From Cytobacillus sp. IB215665 (GTDB lineage Bacteria > Bacillota > Bacilli > Bacillales > SM2101), in the NCBI RefSeq assembly GCF_033963835.1, contig NZ_JAXBME010000011.1:124001-188000 (forward strand): a DNA stretch of 64,000 nucleotides, written 5' to 3'. Of the stretch, positions 15,070 to 23,217 are shown in pieces (the first letter of the stretch is position 1; every line of letters starts with the position of its first letter). Both the position numbers and the translations under genes were made by a program. The notes below the pieces were generated by a model. That model was not told the DNA's origin, did not search any database, and worked only from the letters and a program-made list of their open reading frames with translations.

Positions 15070-16095
15070 TTATGCATGATTGTTACCTTTACCTTGAACG
15101 TAACCCTTATCAAATAGAAAAAGCTTCAACAAAAGGTAGAGAGAAGGAATGAGTAATCCTAGTCCAGCAATAAACGCAATAATTAACGCAATTGCCATTG
15201 TATCATTTGTAAAGCTATCGTACATTGTAAGATATGGATACATTAAATACGGATAATGCGATGCGCCATACCCAAAGAAAGCTAGAAAAAATTGACCTAC
15301 TAACAATCCAAATGCTATTCCAAATGCTTTTCGTTTCCATAGTAAAAACACAGTACCAATAAATAAGAAAAATGACAAACCAAACATCCACCATAAATCT
15401 AGTAAACGCTCATAGTGAACTGAGTTATGTGAACGTAATTCAAAAATAATCCCTGAGGCTGTAACAATGGTTGGAAATGCCGAAACGAGAGCATATTTTC
15501 TTAATAATTCTGTTGCTTTGTGATCTTGTGCATAATAAGCATACCATGTTAAAAATACAGCAGATATATATAGAACAGCGGACAAACTAAGAATGACAAT
15601 ACTCCATGTCAAGGGATTTGTGAACAAATCCACATAATTAAGTATTGGACCGGATGAATTTATTGTCACAAAGCCTCCTTCTGAAATGGTTAAAACGATA
15701 GACAATGATGCAGGTATAAACAAACCTGTAAGACCGTACAACATCGTATACGTCTTTTTTTGGGGCTTACCATAAGTTGCAAAAGCGTAATAAGATCCTC
15801 TAATGGCTATGAGTATTATCGCTAAGCTAGCTGGAATTAGTAATGTTGTACCATAATAAAATGCGGTTTTTGGAAAAAAACCAATCATACCTACGAAGAA
15901 AAAAACGAGAAAAACGTTTGTAACTTCCCAAACTGGTGACAAATAACGTTGGATGAGCTTCGTTAAAATATGCTCCTTATGTTTAAGTATGCTATACGCA
16001 TTAAAAAATCCAGCACCAAAATCAATAGAAGCCACAATTACATAGCCAAAGAGAAAGAGCCATAACACTGAAATACCAATTACTTGAAGAGTCAT
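15070..16095 (-). CDS. cydB: Cytochrome bd ubiquinol/menaquinol oxidase subunit II
   Basis: A 341-residue protein with about nine membrane helices. The N-terminus carries the conserved FGYVIVASIDFGAGFFNAYS segment, and YLSPVWEVTNVFLVFFFVGMIGFFP follows. It forms the heterodimeric bd oxidase with CydA and supports assembly of the haem-bearing subunit. Its ATG overlaps the cydA stop by four bases, so translation is coupled. Length and content match the Firmicutes CydB family. No cydCD genes are in the window. Confidence 0.93.
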   Translation of the reverse strand: MTLQVIGISVLWLFLFGYVIVASIDFGAGFFNAYSILKHKEHILTKLIQRYLSPVWEVTNVFLVFFFVGMIGFFPKTAFYYGTTLLIPASLAIILIAIRGSYYAFATYGKPQKKTYTMLYGLTGLFIPASLSIVLTISEGGFVTINSSGPILNYVDLFTNPLTWSIVILSLSAVLYISAVFLTWYAYYAQDHKATELLRKYALVSAFPTIVTASGIIFELRSHNSVHYERLLDLWWMFGLSFFLFIGTVFLLWKRKAFGIAFGLLVGQFFLAFFGYGASHYPYLMYPYLTMYDSFTNDTMAIALIIAFIAGLGLLIPSLYLLLKLFLFDKGYVQGKGNNHA

Positions 16096-17438
16096 ACTGA
16101 GCCACCTGCTTTCTCTAGTGCTCGATCTGACAATTCTTGTTCAACTGTATTTTTTTTGAACATTTGTGAAAGAACGATGATACTACTTATTGTTAAAACT
16201 ACATATAACCCTGAAAATGCATATAGCATTTTATCAACATGTTCAGTTGTAGTTGCTGCATTATTTGTTCGCATAAGTTGATATAGTATCCACGGCTGTC
16301 GGCCGACTTCTGTAAACCACCAACCTACTTCGATAGCAATCATTGCTAAAGGTCCACCAAGTACCACCATCCACCGGAACCATTTCGTCAAAATAAAATT
16401 CCATTTCTTCCAAATGGCTATTAAGTAAACGCTTGATAAAATTGTTAATAAAATCCCTATGGTAATCATTAAATCGAATAAATAATGAATATAAAGTGGT
16501 GGTATTTCATCTTCAGGAATTTGATCTAGCCCAATTACTTCAGCACTTGGGAAACCAAAAGCTAATATACTAAGTGCATAAGGTATGTTTAAGCTATACT
16601 TCACTTCCTCATCATTTAAAACTCCGTATAAAACGAGTGGAGCTTCACTTTTTGTGTCAAAATGCCATTCAGCTGCAGCTAGCTTTTCAGGTTGATATTC
16701 TGCTAGATACTTTCCAGAGAAGTCACCAATTATAGCCGAAGCAAGTGAAAACACTAGACCAAGTTTCATAGTTAAAAACAACGACTTTTTATGATATTCA
16801 TGATTTGATCCTTTAAGCATCCGAAAGGCAGCCATTGATGCTAAGACAAATGCTGATGTCATATAGGCTGTTGTCAACACATGTGCAACCTTCGTAGGCA
16901 TTGCTGGGTTAAACATTGCTAATAAAGGTTGAATGTTGACAAGTTCTCCTTCTACAATATCAAACCCTTGTGGAGCATTCATAAATGCATTTACAATCGT
17001 TATAAAAATAGCGGAAAAGGAAGCCCCGATAGCAACAGGTAATAACAATAACAAATGTTTTCGCTGATTTTCAAAACGATCCCATGTGTATAAATAGATT
17101 CCAAGAAATATCGCTTCAAAGAAAAAGGCGAATGTTTCTAAAAATAATGGTAACGCAATGACATTACCTGCAAGCTCCATAAAGTTTGGCCATAAAAGTG
17201 ATAGTTGTAAGCCAATTGCAGTCCCTGTAACTACACCAACTGCAACTGTAATAACAAAGCCACGTGTCCACCTTCTTGCTAAAAGAATGTAGTGTTCATC
17301 TTGTTTCTTTATTCCTACCCACTGTGCGATCATAATCATAAGTGGAACACCAACACCTATTGTTGCAAAAATAATATGTACTGATAGGGTTAACTCCGTC
17401 AATATACGACTAAAAAAGACTGCCTCTTCATTTACCAT
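16092..17438 (-). CDS. cydA: Cytochrome bd ubiquinol/menaquinol oxidase subunit I
   Basis: A 448-residue haem-bearing subunit. Visible hallmarks are the first-helix His in LTLSVHIIFATIGVGVPL, the Q-loop quinol site (GDFSGKYLAEYQPEKLAAAEWHF) and the GRQPWIL motif. The length indicates the short Q-loop form usual in Bacilli. It reduces O2 to water using menaquinol, with high oxygen affinity and resistance to NO and sulfide. The start is the ATG at 17438 preceded by AAGGAGGGAGG; the in-frame codon 33 bp upstream lies before that site. Operon order is 31-aa ORF, cydA, cydB, cydS. Half-sites like TTTGTGAT in the upstream region resemble Rex elements but do not form a full palindrome. Confidence 0.95.
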   Translation of the reverse strand: MVNEEAVFFSRILTELTLSVHIIFATIGVGVPLMIMIAQWVGIKKQDEHYILLARRWTRGFVITVAVGVVTGTAIGLQLSLLWPNFMELAGNVIALPLFLETFAFFFEAIFLGIYLYTWDRFENQRKHLLLLLPVAIGASFSAIFITIVNAFMNAPQGFDIVEGELVNIQPLLAMFNPAMPTKVAHVLTTAYMTSAFVLASMAAFRMLKGSNHEYHKKSLFLTMKLGLVFSLASAIIGDFSGKYLAEYQPEKLAAAEWHFDTKSEAPLVLYGVLNDEEVKYSLNIPYALSILAFGFPSAEVIGLDQIPEDEIPPLYIHYLFDLMITIGILLTILSSVYLIAIWKKWNFILTKWFRWMVVLGGPLAMIAIEVGWWFTEVGRQPWILYQLMRTNNAATTTEHVDKMLYAFSGLYVVLTISSIIVLSQMFKKNTVEQELSDRALEKAGGSV

Positions 17439-17454
17439 GGAAAAGCCTCCCTCC

Positions 17455-17550
17455 TTACCCTGAAAAAACACGTCCTAAAAAGGATAAACCTAAGATAAGT
17501 GCTACTAGAAATGTTATTAAAACCAATGCTTTCTCCTGTTTTTTATACAT
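17455..17550 (-). CDS. 31-aa membrane peptide at the head of the cyd operon
   Basis: A 31-residue ORF beginning MYKKQEKALVLITFLVALI, with one membrane helix and a short polar end (GRVFSG). AAGGGGCGGTG precedes its ATG. The stop is directly followed by the cydA ribosome binding site, so it is the first gene of the cyd transcript. It is not CydS, which is at the other end. It could be a second accessory subunit of the bd oxidase, or a leader ORF coupling translation to cydA. No named family comes to mind. Confidence 0.6.
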   Translation of the reverse strand: MYKKQEKALVLITFLVALILGLSFLGRVFSG

Positions 17551-17822
17551 AACACCGCCCCTTCAAGTTCAGAATATCACAAATTAAACATCTTTAACGG
17601 TGACAGTTAAGCGTCATTTTTGTGATGTAATTATGAAGTATGATCCTTTATTAAGAACTGGATAGGATCTAGTTTTTGGTGGAGAAAATATAAAAAAGGA
17701 TAAACCTCACGACTCTTATCCATTATCAATTCTTGAAAATCTTCTTAATGAAAAATACAGTTTGGCGAAGTAAATCCTTTTATTAGCAATGTTAGATCAT
17801 TATATACAGATTGATAAAAAAT

Positions 17823-18263
17823 CTATGCTTTTTGCCAAGAGTCAATCATTTCTACTTGTGCAGCCTTGAGCATCGTGTATACAGGACACCGAGATTCTAC
17901 TTTATGTTGAAGCTCATTTATTCTACCTTCGGGTTCAGTTGTCATGATTTTAACATCTACCTTAACAGCTTCAAAATATGGACGGGTATGTGGGCTACCC
18001 ATAAATCCGCGTGGATCAAATTTCCCACTGATTTTCAGTTCCATATCTTTAAAATCAAAGTTCATTTCTCTTGCTACTACACGTGCTGTAACATTTTCGC
18101 AAGCTGCTAGCGCACCTAGCACTGCTTGAAGTGGGTTTGGCCCTAAATCTCTTCCACCCATTTGTTTACCTTCATCTATGATAAATTCGTGCTTACCAGC
18201 TTTATTCTTAATTGTCAGACCCTCTGAACGTGCGTTTACAATAATGTTTAATTTGTTTGACAT
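17823..18263 (-). CDS. OsmC/Ohr family protein
   Basis: A 146-residue OsmC-fold protein. The two redox cysteines are in place: C55 (ALAACENVTA) and C126 (ESRCPVYTML), with the PxQAVLGALAAC helix. Family members reduce organic or inorganic peroxides through these cysteines, and some act on sulfur species. It lies 25 bp after the SBF-type permease gene and is probably transcribed from the same promoter at 19329-19357. Linkage to that permease and a CsoR/CstR-like operator suggests a sulfur- or thiol-stress role, which is inference. Confidence 0.85.
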   Translation of the reverse strand: MSNKLNIIVNARSEGLTIKNKAGKHEFIIDEGKQMGGRDLGPNPLQAVLGALAACENVTARVVAREMNFDFKDMELKISGKFDPRGFMGSPHTRPYFEAVKVDVKIMTTEPEGRINELQHKVESRCPVYTMLKAAQVEMIDSWQKA

Positions 18264-18288
18264 TTAATAATCTTCCTCTCTAGATGTA

Positions 18289-19281
18289 CTATCCAATTGT
18301 TGTTCTTTGTGTCAATGTTTTTTGCTGTTGTTGATTAAACCAATACTTCTTCGCATATTTAACATAATAAACATGACCTTGTTGCTGAACAATAAAAGCT
18401 ATCGTAACGATTAGTGCTGCATCAGCACCGAAAGATGTCGCTGCTAAACCTACTGCAATTGAAAGGTTTCTTAGCGCTACCCCATTCACTAAAGCAATCC
18501 CATCTGAACGATTTAAAAGCCTCTTCGCAATTATTGTGCTAATAATATAGTTTACTAGATAAAATAACATTAAAACGATAAGTGCAATTATGATTAGCTG
18601 TGGCTTGGTAACAATCATTTCTGCCTTCATACTGATACTTACAAATACCACATACAGCATTGACCATATACTTAATGGTGTTATATTAGGTTTAATTTTC
18701 TGCTGAAATTGATTCAAAGTATATTTTTTTAATATTAATTTGAACGTAATATGTCCCAATATCATAGGTATAAAAACAACTAATAATATGGTGCTGAAAA
18801 TTTCAAACATATTAATATTAATAAATTCTCCAACCATTATTAGTAAATATAACGGTGTTAACAACGAACCTAGTATTAAGCTAAAGACTGTTAATTTTAT
18901 CGCAGCATGAACGTTCCCTTTTTGCATGGATGTCCATGAAATAGTCATACCACTTGTCGGTAATAGTGCCAATAACACTAAACCAGCAAACATATTAGGA
19001 TATTCATTTAATAACGTTTTCCCTATTAATAGTGCAATTGCTGGAATTAAAATAAAGTTGATAATCATAGAATATAATAAAATTTTAGACCCCTTAAATG
19101 AGGATAATTCTTTCAACTTTAAACCAACCAACGATGTATAAATCATCAAAATTGTTGCATATAATATTGTTGGTTTTAAAAAGCTCGTATTAATAGAAAC
19201 CCCTATGATAAAACCTAGTACCAAAGTTAATGGAATACTTAAATGTAGAAACCTTTGTGGAAAAGTATATATCATTCTCAT
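18289..19281 (-). CDS. SBF/ACR3-type bile acid:sodium symporter family permease
   Basis: A 330-residue protein with about ten membrane helices, of the bile acid:sodium symporter/arsenite permease superfamily. The central LLALLPTSGMTISWTS segment corresponds to the conserved substrate site of the fold (ACR3 proteins have a Cys here, which is absent). A second GVALRNLSIAVGLAA block lies near the C-terminus. Lacking the ACR3 cysteine, arsenite export is doubtful; an organic anion or sulfur compound is possible. First gene of a two-gene operon with OsmC. A clear promoter overlaps symmetric ATACCC/GGGTAT elements. Confidence 0.75.
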   Translation of the reverse strand: MRMIYTFPQRFLHLSIPLTLVLGFIIGVSINTSFLKPTILYATILMIYTSLVGLKLKELSSFKGSKILLYSMIINFILIPAIALLIGKTLLNEYPNMFAGLVLLALLPTSGMTISWTSMQKGNVHAAIKLTVFSLILGSLLTPLYLLIMVGEFININMFEIFSTILLVVFIPMILGHITFKLILKKYTLNQFQQKIKPNITPLSIWSMLYVVFVSISMKAEMIVTKPQLIIIALIVLMLFYLVNYIISTIIAKRLLNRSDGIALVNGVALRNLSIAVGLAATSFGADAALIVTIAFIVQQQGHVYYVKYAKKYWFNQQQQKTLTQRTTIG

Positions 19282-19303
19282 TACAACTCACCTCCAATCA
19301 CAA

Positions 19304-19357
19304 GTATACCCTACATGGTATACAAAATACTATAAGGGGTATATATAGGTTTGTCAA
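19304..19357 (-). promoter_or_regulatory. Promoter and overlapping operator of the SBF/OsmC operon
   Basis: On the minus strand there is TTGACA (19352-19357), 17 bp, and TATAGT (19329-19334). An ATACCCC run in the spacer abuts the -10, and an inverted repeat GTATACC / GGTATAC with a 6-bp centre (19304-19323) lies just downstream, over the expected start. The ATACCC/GGGTAT style resembles CsoR/CstR-family operators. Occupancy would block transcription. Confidence 0.65.
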
Positions 19358-19480
19358 TTTATAAGAGAAAATTATACTACTATTGAAATAAGTATAGTTC
19401 AAATATCTAGAATAACTATGTTTTATCCTACAAAATTACGGGAAATACATCCCCTTTCCCACCCTGTAAAAATTTTTCTT

Positions 19481-19589
19481 AACGTTTTGACGTTATTAGA
19501 TCCATTTGTACCGTATCCTTTCATTTCTTTTATAAGCTTTATATTAATTAGTCTGCTTTAAAGCAATTAAGAGGAAGCAAATAGCATAA
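19481..19589 (+). pseudogene. Remnant 3' end of an ABC-2 permease gene
   Basis: About 110 bp that match, in order, the last 35 codons of the permease at 4525-5652. The translation LLDPFVPYPFISFISFILISLL corresponds to VLDPLVHYPMIFLLSIILLI there. A stop and frame change follow, and then the near-identical tail AAGAGGAAGCAAATAGCATA. The same terminator follows in both places. The rest of the gene is absent. It sits tail to tail with desKR, so an exporter once lay beside this two-component system, or a piece was copied here. Confidence 0.7.
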
Positions 19590-19627
19590 TCCCCAATACA
19601 TGTGATAATTTAATATTTACTACAAAT

Positions 19628-19661
19628 AAAACCAGCTAATTTTAAGATATTAGCTGGTTTT
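19628..19661. terminator. Shared terminator between permease remnant and desR
   Basis: Arms AAAACCAGCTA / TAGCTGGTTTT, with A/T-rich flanks on both sides. It is nearly the same hairpin as at 5683-5719. It can serve the minus-strand desKR operon, whose stop is at 19676. Confidence 0.7.
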
Positions 19662-19675
19662 GCTTAAACAACTAT

Positions 19676-20275
19676 TTACTTAAACCATCCTTTTTCTTTA
19701 AAGTGAGTGATGGCTTCAATTCGATTTTTAACTTCAAGCTTATCAAGTATCGTTGAAATGTAATTTCTTACCGTACTCGTTTTTATTTGAAGCTCATCTG
19801 CAATTTCTTTCGTATCTCTACCATCAGCAACGAGTTCTAACACTTCTTTTTCACGATGAGTCAGAGGATGACCTTCATTATACATGTCGTCCATCAGTTC
19901 AGGTGCATAAATTCGCTTTCCAGCCATGATACTTCTAATTGAGTTTGCCAACTCCTCGCTTGGGCTGTCCTTTAATAGATACCCTTTAACACCTGCCTTT
20001 AATGCTCTTTGGAAATAACCACTTCGTGCAAAGGTCGTTAAAATGATAACTTTACATCCTATTTCTTTCAGTTCCTCAGCTGCTTCTAGTCCACTTTTTT
20101 CCGGCATTTCAATATCCATTATACAAACATCTGGCTTGTGTCTTTGAACAAGTGATATTGCTTCAGCCCCATTGTTAGCTTTACCTACCACTTCCATATC
20201 CTCTTCTAAATTGAGAAGTGATCCTAATGCACCCAACATCATTCGTTGGTCTTCCGCAATAACTATTCGAATCAT
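19676..20275 (-). CDS. desR: Response regulator DesR
   Basis: A 199-residue NarL/FixJ-type regulator. The receiver domain carries the phospho-acceptor D54 (PDVCIMDIEMP), a conserved TTF and a KAGVKGYLLKDSPSEELA segment. The C-terminal LuxR-type helix-turn-helix contains LTHREKEVLELVADGRDTKEIADEL. The whole sequence closely follows remembered B. subtilis DesR, including the EVKNRIEAIT...KEKGWFK end. DesR activates the acyl-lipid desaturase gene des on cooling. Its ATG overlaps the desK stop. No des gene is present within 40 kb to the right or 19 kb to the left. Confidence 0.88.
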   Translation of the reverse strand: MIRIVIAEDQRMMLGALGSLLNLEEDMEVVGKANNGAEAISLVQRHKPDVCIMDIEMPEKSGLEAAEELKEIGCKVIILTTFARSGYFQRALKAGVKGYLLKDSPSEELANSIRSIMAGKRIYAPELMDDMYNEGHPLTHREKEVLELVADGRDTKEIADELQIKTSTVRNYISTILDKLEVKNRIEAITHFKEKGWFK

Positions 20276-21411
20276 TTCAGTTCCTCCTCATTTCCCTGCT
20301 TAACGATGTTAGTGGGGACTTTCATGATGATAGCTGTTCCTTCATTTGAAATGATATCTAGTCTACCATTCACAAACTCAAGCCTTTCTTTCATACCTAA
20401 AAGCCCACTACCTTTCCCTAAATCGTGATCCATGACGATACCAATACCGTTATCACGAACGGTAATAGAAATTTCATTCCATGATTGTTCTATAGATATC
20501 TCACATAAAGTAGCGTTACTATGTTTTACAACATTCGTTACAGCTTCTTTGACACACATGCTTAGTATATTTTCTAGAAACAATGAAACATTATTCAATT
20601 TGACATCCTCATCTATAATAAAATCAAGTTGAGCAGCTTTTAGTATCTCTTTTACTCGCACAAATTCCTCTTTCAACCTTATACCACGCATTTGTGATAC
20701 CATATTTCTTACTTCATTTAAAGCTGTGCGTGCAGTTTGCTGTACATCCTTCAATTCGTTTTTAGCTTTTTCAGGGTCTTTAGCAATTAGCTTTCTCGCT
20801 AAATCACTTTTTAAGCCAATTAAAGAAAGTTTTTGACCTAACGTGTCGTGTAAGTCACGAGCAATTCGTTGTCGTTCCTCTTGTTTAACGAGTTCAGAAA
20901 TCCTTTTATTTGCATCTTCTAGCTGTTCTTCAAGTCTACCTTGTTTTTTGCGATTATAAATATTGAATGGTAGAAGGATAACGCTAATCCACACAATGAT
21001 AATAAAAGGAATTTGTTTTAGAAATAGCTGTTCTTGAAGAATGACGCTAAAATTAATTAAACCGGTTGTTATGATTAGATGTATAATGTAAATCGTCATA
21101 AAGGTAATACGAGTTCTTATATGACCATTAAAATATGCGATGTAAAATGCAAAATAAATAAATTGAAATAAGATGGTCATTGTTACTGATACTGCTAATA
21201 ATAATAACGTTAATAAATACATGATCCATCCTTTGGAGATGAATGCAAATCTATAAGAAACAAGAAATAACACAGTTAATATAATTCCTACTACAACTTC
21301 AAGCTTTGAAGAAGATTGAAAAACAAAATAGAACGGTAAAATACTAAATACGCTCCATATGTATGGTGAAATGCCCTCACTTTTTTGAAATATCCATAAC
21401 TTTTTTATCAT
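20272..21411 (-). CDS. desK: Thermosensor histidine kinase DesK
   Basis: A 379-residue kinase. The first 150 residues form about five membrane helices, starting FQKSEGISPYIWSVFSILPFYF as in DesK. Then come a coiled-coil linker (RLEEQLEDANKRISEL), a HisKA_3 dimerisation domain with H188 in ARDLHDTLGQKLSLIGLK, and a HATPase domain (DNGIGI, GSGLLGMKERL). H188 has the same number as in the B. subtilis protein. DesK senses membrane thickness and fluidity and phosphorylates DesR in the cold. In B. subtilis the operon is des-desK-desR; here the gene before desK is a P-loop kinase, so the target is separated or lost. Confidence 0.88.
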   Translation of the reverse strand: MIKKLWIFQKSEGISPYIWSVFSILPFYFVFQSSSKLEVVVGIILTVLFLVSYRFAFISKGWIMYLLTLLLLAVSVTMTILFQFIYFAFYIAYFNGHIRTRITFMTIYIIHLIITTGLINFSVILQEQLFLKQIPFIIIVWISVILLPFNIYNRKKQGRLEEQLEDANKRISELVKQEERQRIARDLHDTLGQKLSLIGLKSDLARKLIAKDPEKAKNELKDVQQTARTALNEVRNMVSQMRGIRLKEEFVRVKEILKAAQLDFIIDEDVKLNNVSLFLENILSMCVKEAVTNVVKHSNATLCEISIEQSWNEISITVRDNGIGIVMDHDLGKGSGLLGMKERLEFVNGRLDIISNEGTAIIMKVPTNIVKQGNEEELK

Positions 21412-21531
21412 TATTATAAACCTCTTAATAAGTTGGTCTTATTTGTTTATTTTATCATTATTTTCCATTTGTTTTTACTAATTTGACTTTCAATTCCTTA
21501 ATGTATTACTAAATAATTTCTTTGTAAAACT

Positions 21532-22056
21532 TTAGTCTTTATTATTTATATATTCTATGACTTCATTTACATAGTTATGTAATGGTTTGGATGAATCCAC
21601 AATTAAACCGTAAGTATCAGAGGGCTTTTTACTACTATTAATAGTTTTTCTGAAATTCTCTTCAGTAGCTTCTATTATTTGACTTTGCATACGTTTTCGT
21701 TGCTTTAATCTGCGATTTATTTCTGTTAAATCATTGAGATAGCACTCTACGTATTTATAGTTTGTACCATACTTTGTACATAGGCGCTGTCCTTTTTCTA
21801 TCATTTCACTATATAAACATGGGCTATCGAGTATCACACTATTTTGTTGAGATAAATAATATTCTACTAATGACCAATCAATATTGTATGAAATCTTGCC
21901 TGCAACTTTTGGATCTATAGCAGATTCAAGAGACTCTATTAATGCCGTCTTTACAATGTCGTGATCTACTACAATAGCACCTGTTCGTTTTGCTAATACC
22001 TTTGCAAGAGAAGATTTCCCTGAACCTGGAAATCCTGACATTTGTAGAAAAAACAA
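21532..22056 (-). CDS. AAA_33-type P-loop kinase
   Basis: A 174-residue protein of the zeta-toxin/shikimate kinase-like group. Walker A GFPGSGKSS lies at residues 8-16, a DHD segment follows at about 36-38, and the lid region is basic (NRRLKQRKRMQSQ). It should phosphorylate a small molecule; the acceptor is not evident. There is no antitoxin partner next to it, so a zeta toxin role is not supported. It precedes desK on the same strand with a gap of about 120 bp and probably has its own transcript. Confidence 0.75.
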   Translation of the reverse strand: MFFLQMSGFPGSGKSSLAKVLAKRTGAIVVDHDIVKTALIESLESAIDPKVAGKISYNIDWSLVEYYLSQQNSVILDSPCLYSEMIEKGQRLCTKYGTNYKYVECYLNDLTEINRRLKQRKRMQSQIIEATEENFRKTINSSKKPSDTYGLIVDSSKPLHNYVNEVIEYINNKD

Positions 22057-22216
22057 GAAGTTCCACCTCCTTTAAAACTAATACCTTATAATCTTATTTT
22101 TTTCAGCAAAATATGTTGTTTGTGGCAGACAAGTTGTAATCTTTCCTGCCGATCTAGTAGCAATTATTTATAAAAATGATCAGTAGCGATGATGCTTGTT
22201 ATCACTCATATAGACG

Positions 22217-23092
22217 TTAGTTCATATCATTTGAGCGGCTCACTTCTTTACGATACATGACAGGACTTATTCCTTCATGCTGCTTAAAGAGTTTTGAAAA
22301 GTACGTATAATCTTGAATTCCAACTTCCTTACCAATGTCCATAACCCTTTTATCGGTCGTCGTTAGCAACTTTTTCGCTTGAAACAATCTATATTGGGTA
22401 AGAAATTGTAAAGGAGTCATCCCAAGTGAGCGTTGCATACACCTTGTTATGTAATCAGCATGAAAATGAAGGTCACGTGCTACATCCTCTAACAAAAAAT
22501 TCTCCTTATAACGCTCTTTTAAATAGATAACTACTTGCTCTGCTAATTTCTCAGAAGCATCAGGAATACTAAGGGCTTCTTTTTGAAGATGAAAAATGAA
22601 ATCTTGAAAATAGAGCTGTTGTTGTATGTGGACTTCGGGATTTTGCAATTCATTTAATGAAATGACTTTTTCCATTACATTTTCCATATAACCCTGTCTC
22701 CTGACAGTCCCAAGCCTTGGAATCTGTAGATGAAAATGAGCTGGTGTGACAAAAGTAGGTTGTTTCTGAATGATATGAGACCAATTTAAGGATCGGCTTT
22801 TCTCTAACTGATAAGTTTGCTCTGTTTGAAAATGCATCCATATGTATTCACTTTTCTCTGTACACCCTCGATGTCCATAATGTTCAATTCCTGGAACTAA
22901 AATAATATACTGCCCTTCTTCTATCTCGTATGGAATGTCATCTTCAGTTATATACACAACCCCTTTACAAACATAGATTAAATCAAAAACGATAAATGTT
23001 CTTTTAAAATGCCTTTGTCCTTTATGAAATATAGCCCTCCCACCTTTAATATATGTAGGAAAAGGTGGGGCTGGTATTGTAATTATACTCAT
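22217..23092 (-). CDS. AraC-family transcriptional regulator with cupin domain
   Basis: A 291-residue regulator. Residues about 20-110 form an AraC-type cupin (EEGQYIILVPGIEHYGHRG). The C-terminal pair of helix-turn-helix motifs starts at LLEDVARDLHFHADYITRCMQRSLGMTPLQFL and ends at GIQDYTYFSKLFKQHEGISPVMYRKE. It is transcribed away from the MATE gene at 23218 with 125 bp between them, so it is the likely activator of that pump in response to a small ligand. Confidence 0.85.
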   Translation of the reverse strand: MSIITIPAPPFPTYIKGGRAIFHKGQRHFKRTFIVFDLIYVCKGVVYITEDDIPYEIEEGQYIILVPGIEHYGHRGCTEKSEYIWMHFQTEQTYQLEKSRSLNWSHIIQKQPTFVTPAHFHLQIPRLGTVRRQGYMENVMEKVISLNELQNPEVHIQQQLYFQDFIFHLQKEALSIPDASEKLAEQVVIYLKERYKENFLLEDVARDLHFHADYITRCMQRSLGMTPLQFLTQYRLFQAKKLLTTTDKRVMDIGKEVGIQDYTYFSKLFKQHEGISPVMYRKEVSRSNDMN

Positions 23093-23217
23093 TTAAGCTC
23101 TCCTCAAAAGTCGTAATACTCCAAAACAAATCGGCTCAGTCTATTCATTATTATACAGAAAATAGATACACTAGGTATAGTTTTTCAAAAGATATCAAAA
23201 GGAGTCTGCATTAAGTC

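Noticed and set aside
17571-17640. Rex-like site before the cyd operon
   Set aside because: Half-sites TTTGTGAT are present, but the second arm (TTCTGAA) does not complete the TTGTGA...TCACAA palindrome.
21532-22056. Zeta-toxin of a toxin-antitoxin pair
   Set aside because: The P-loop kinase fold fits several families, and there is no epsilon-type antitoxin gene next to it.
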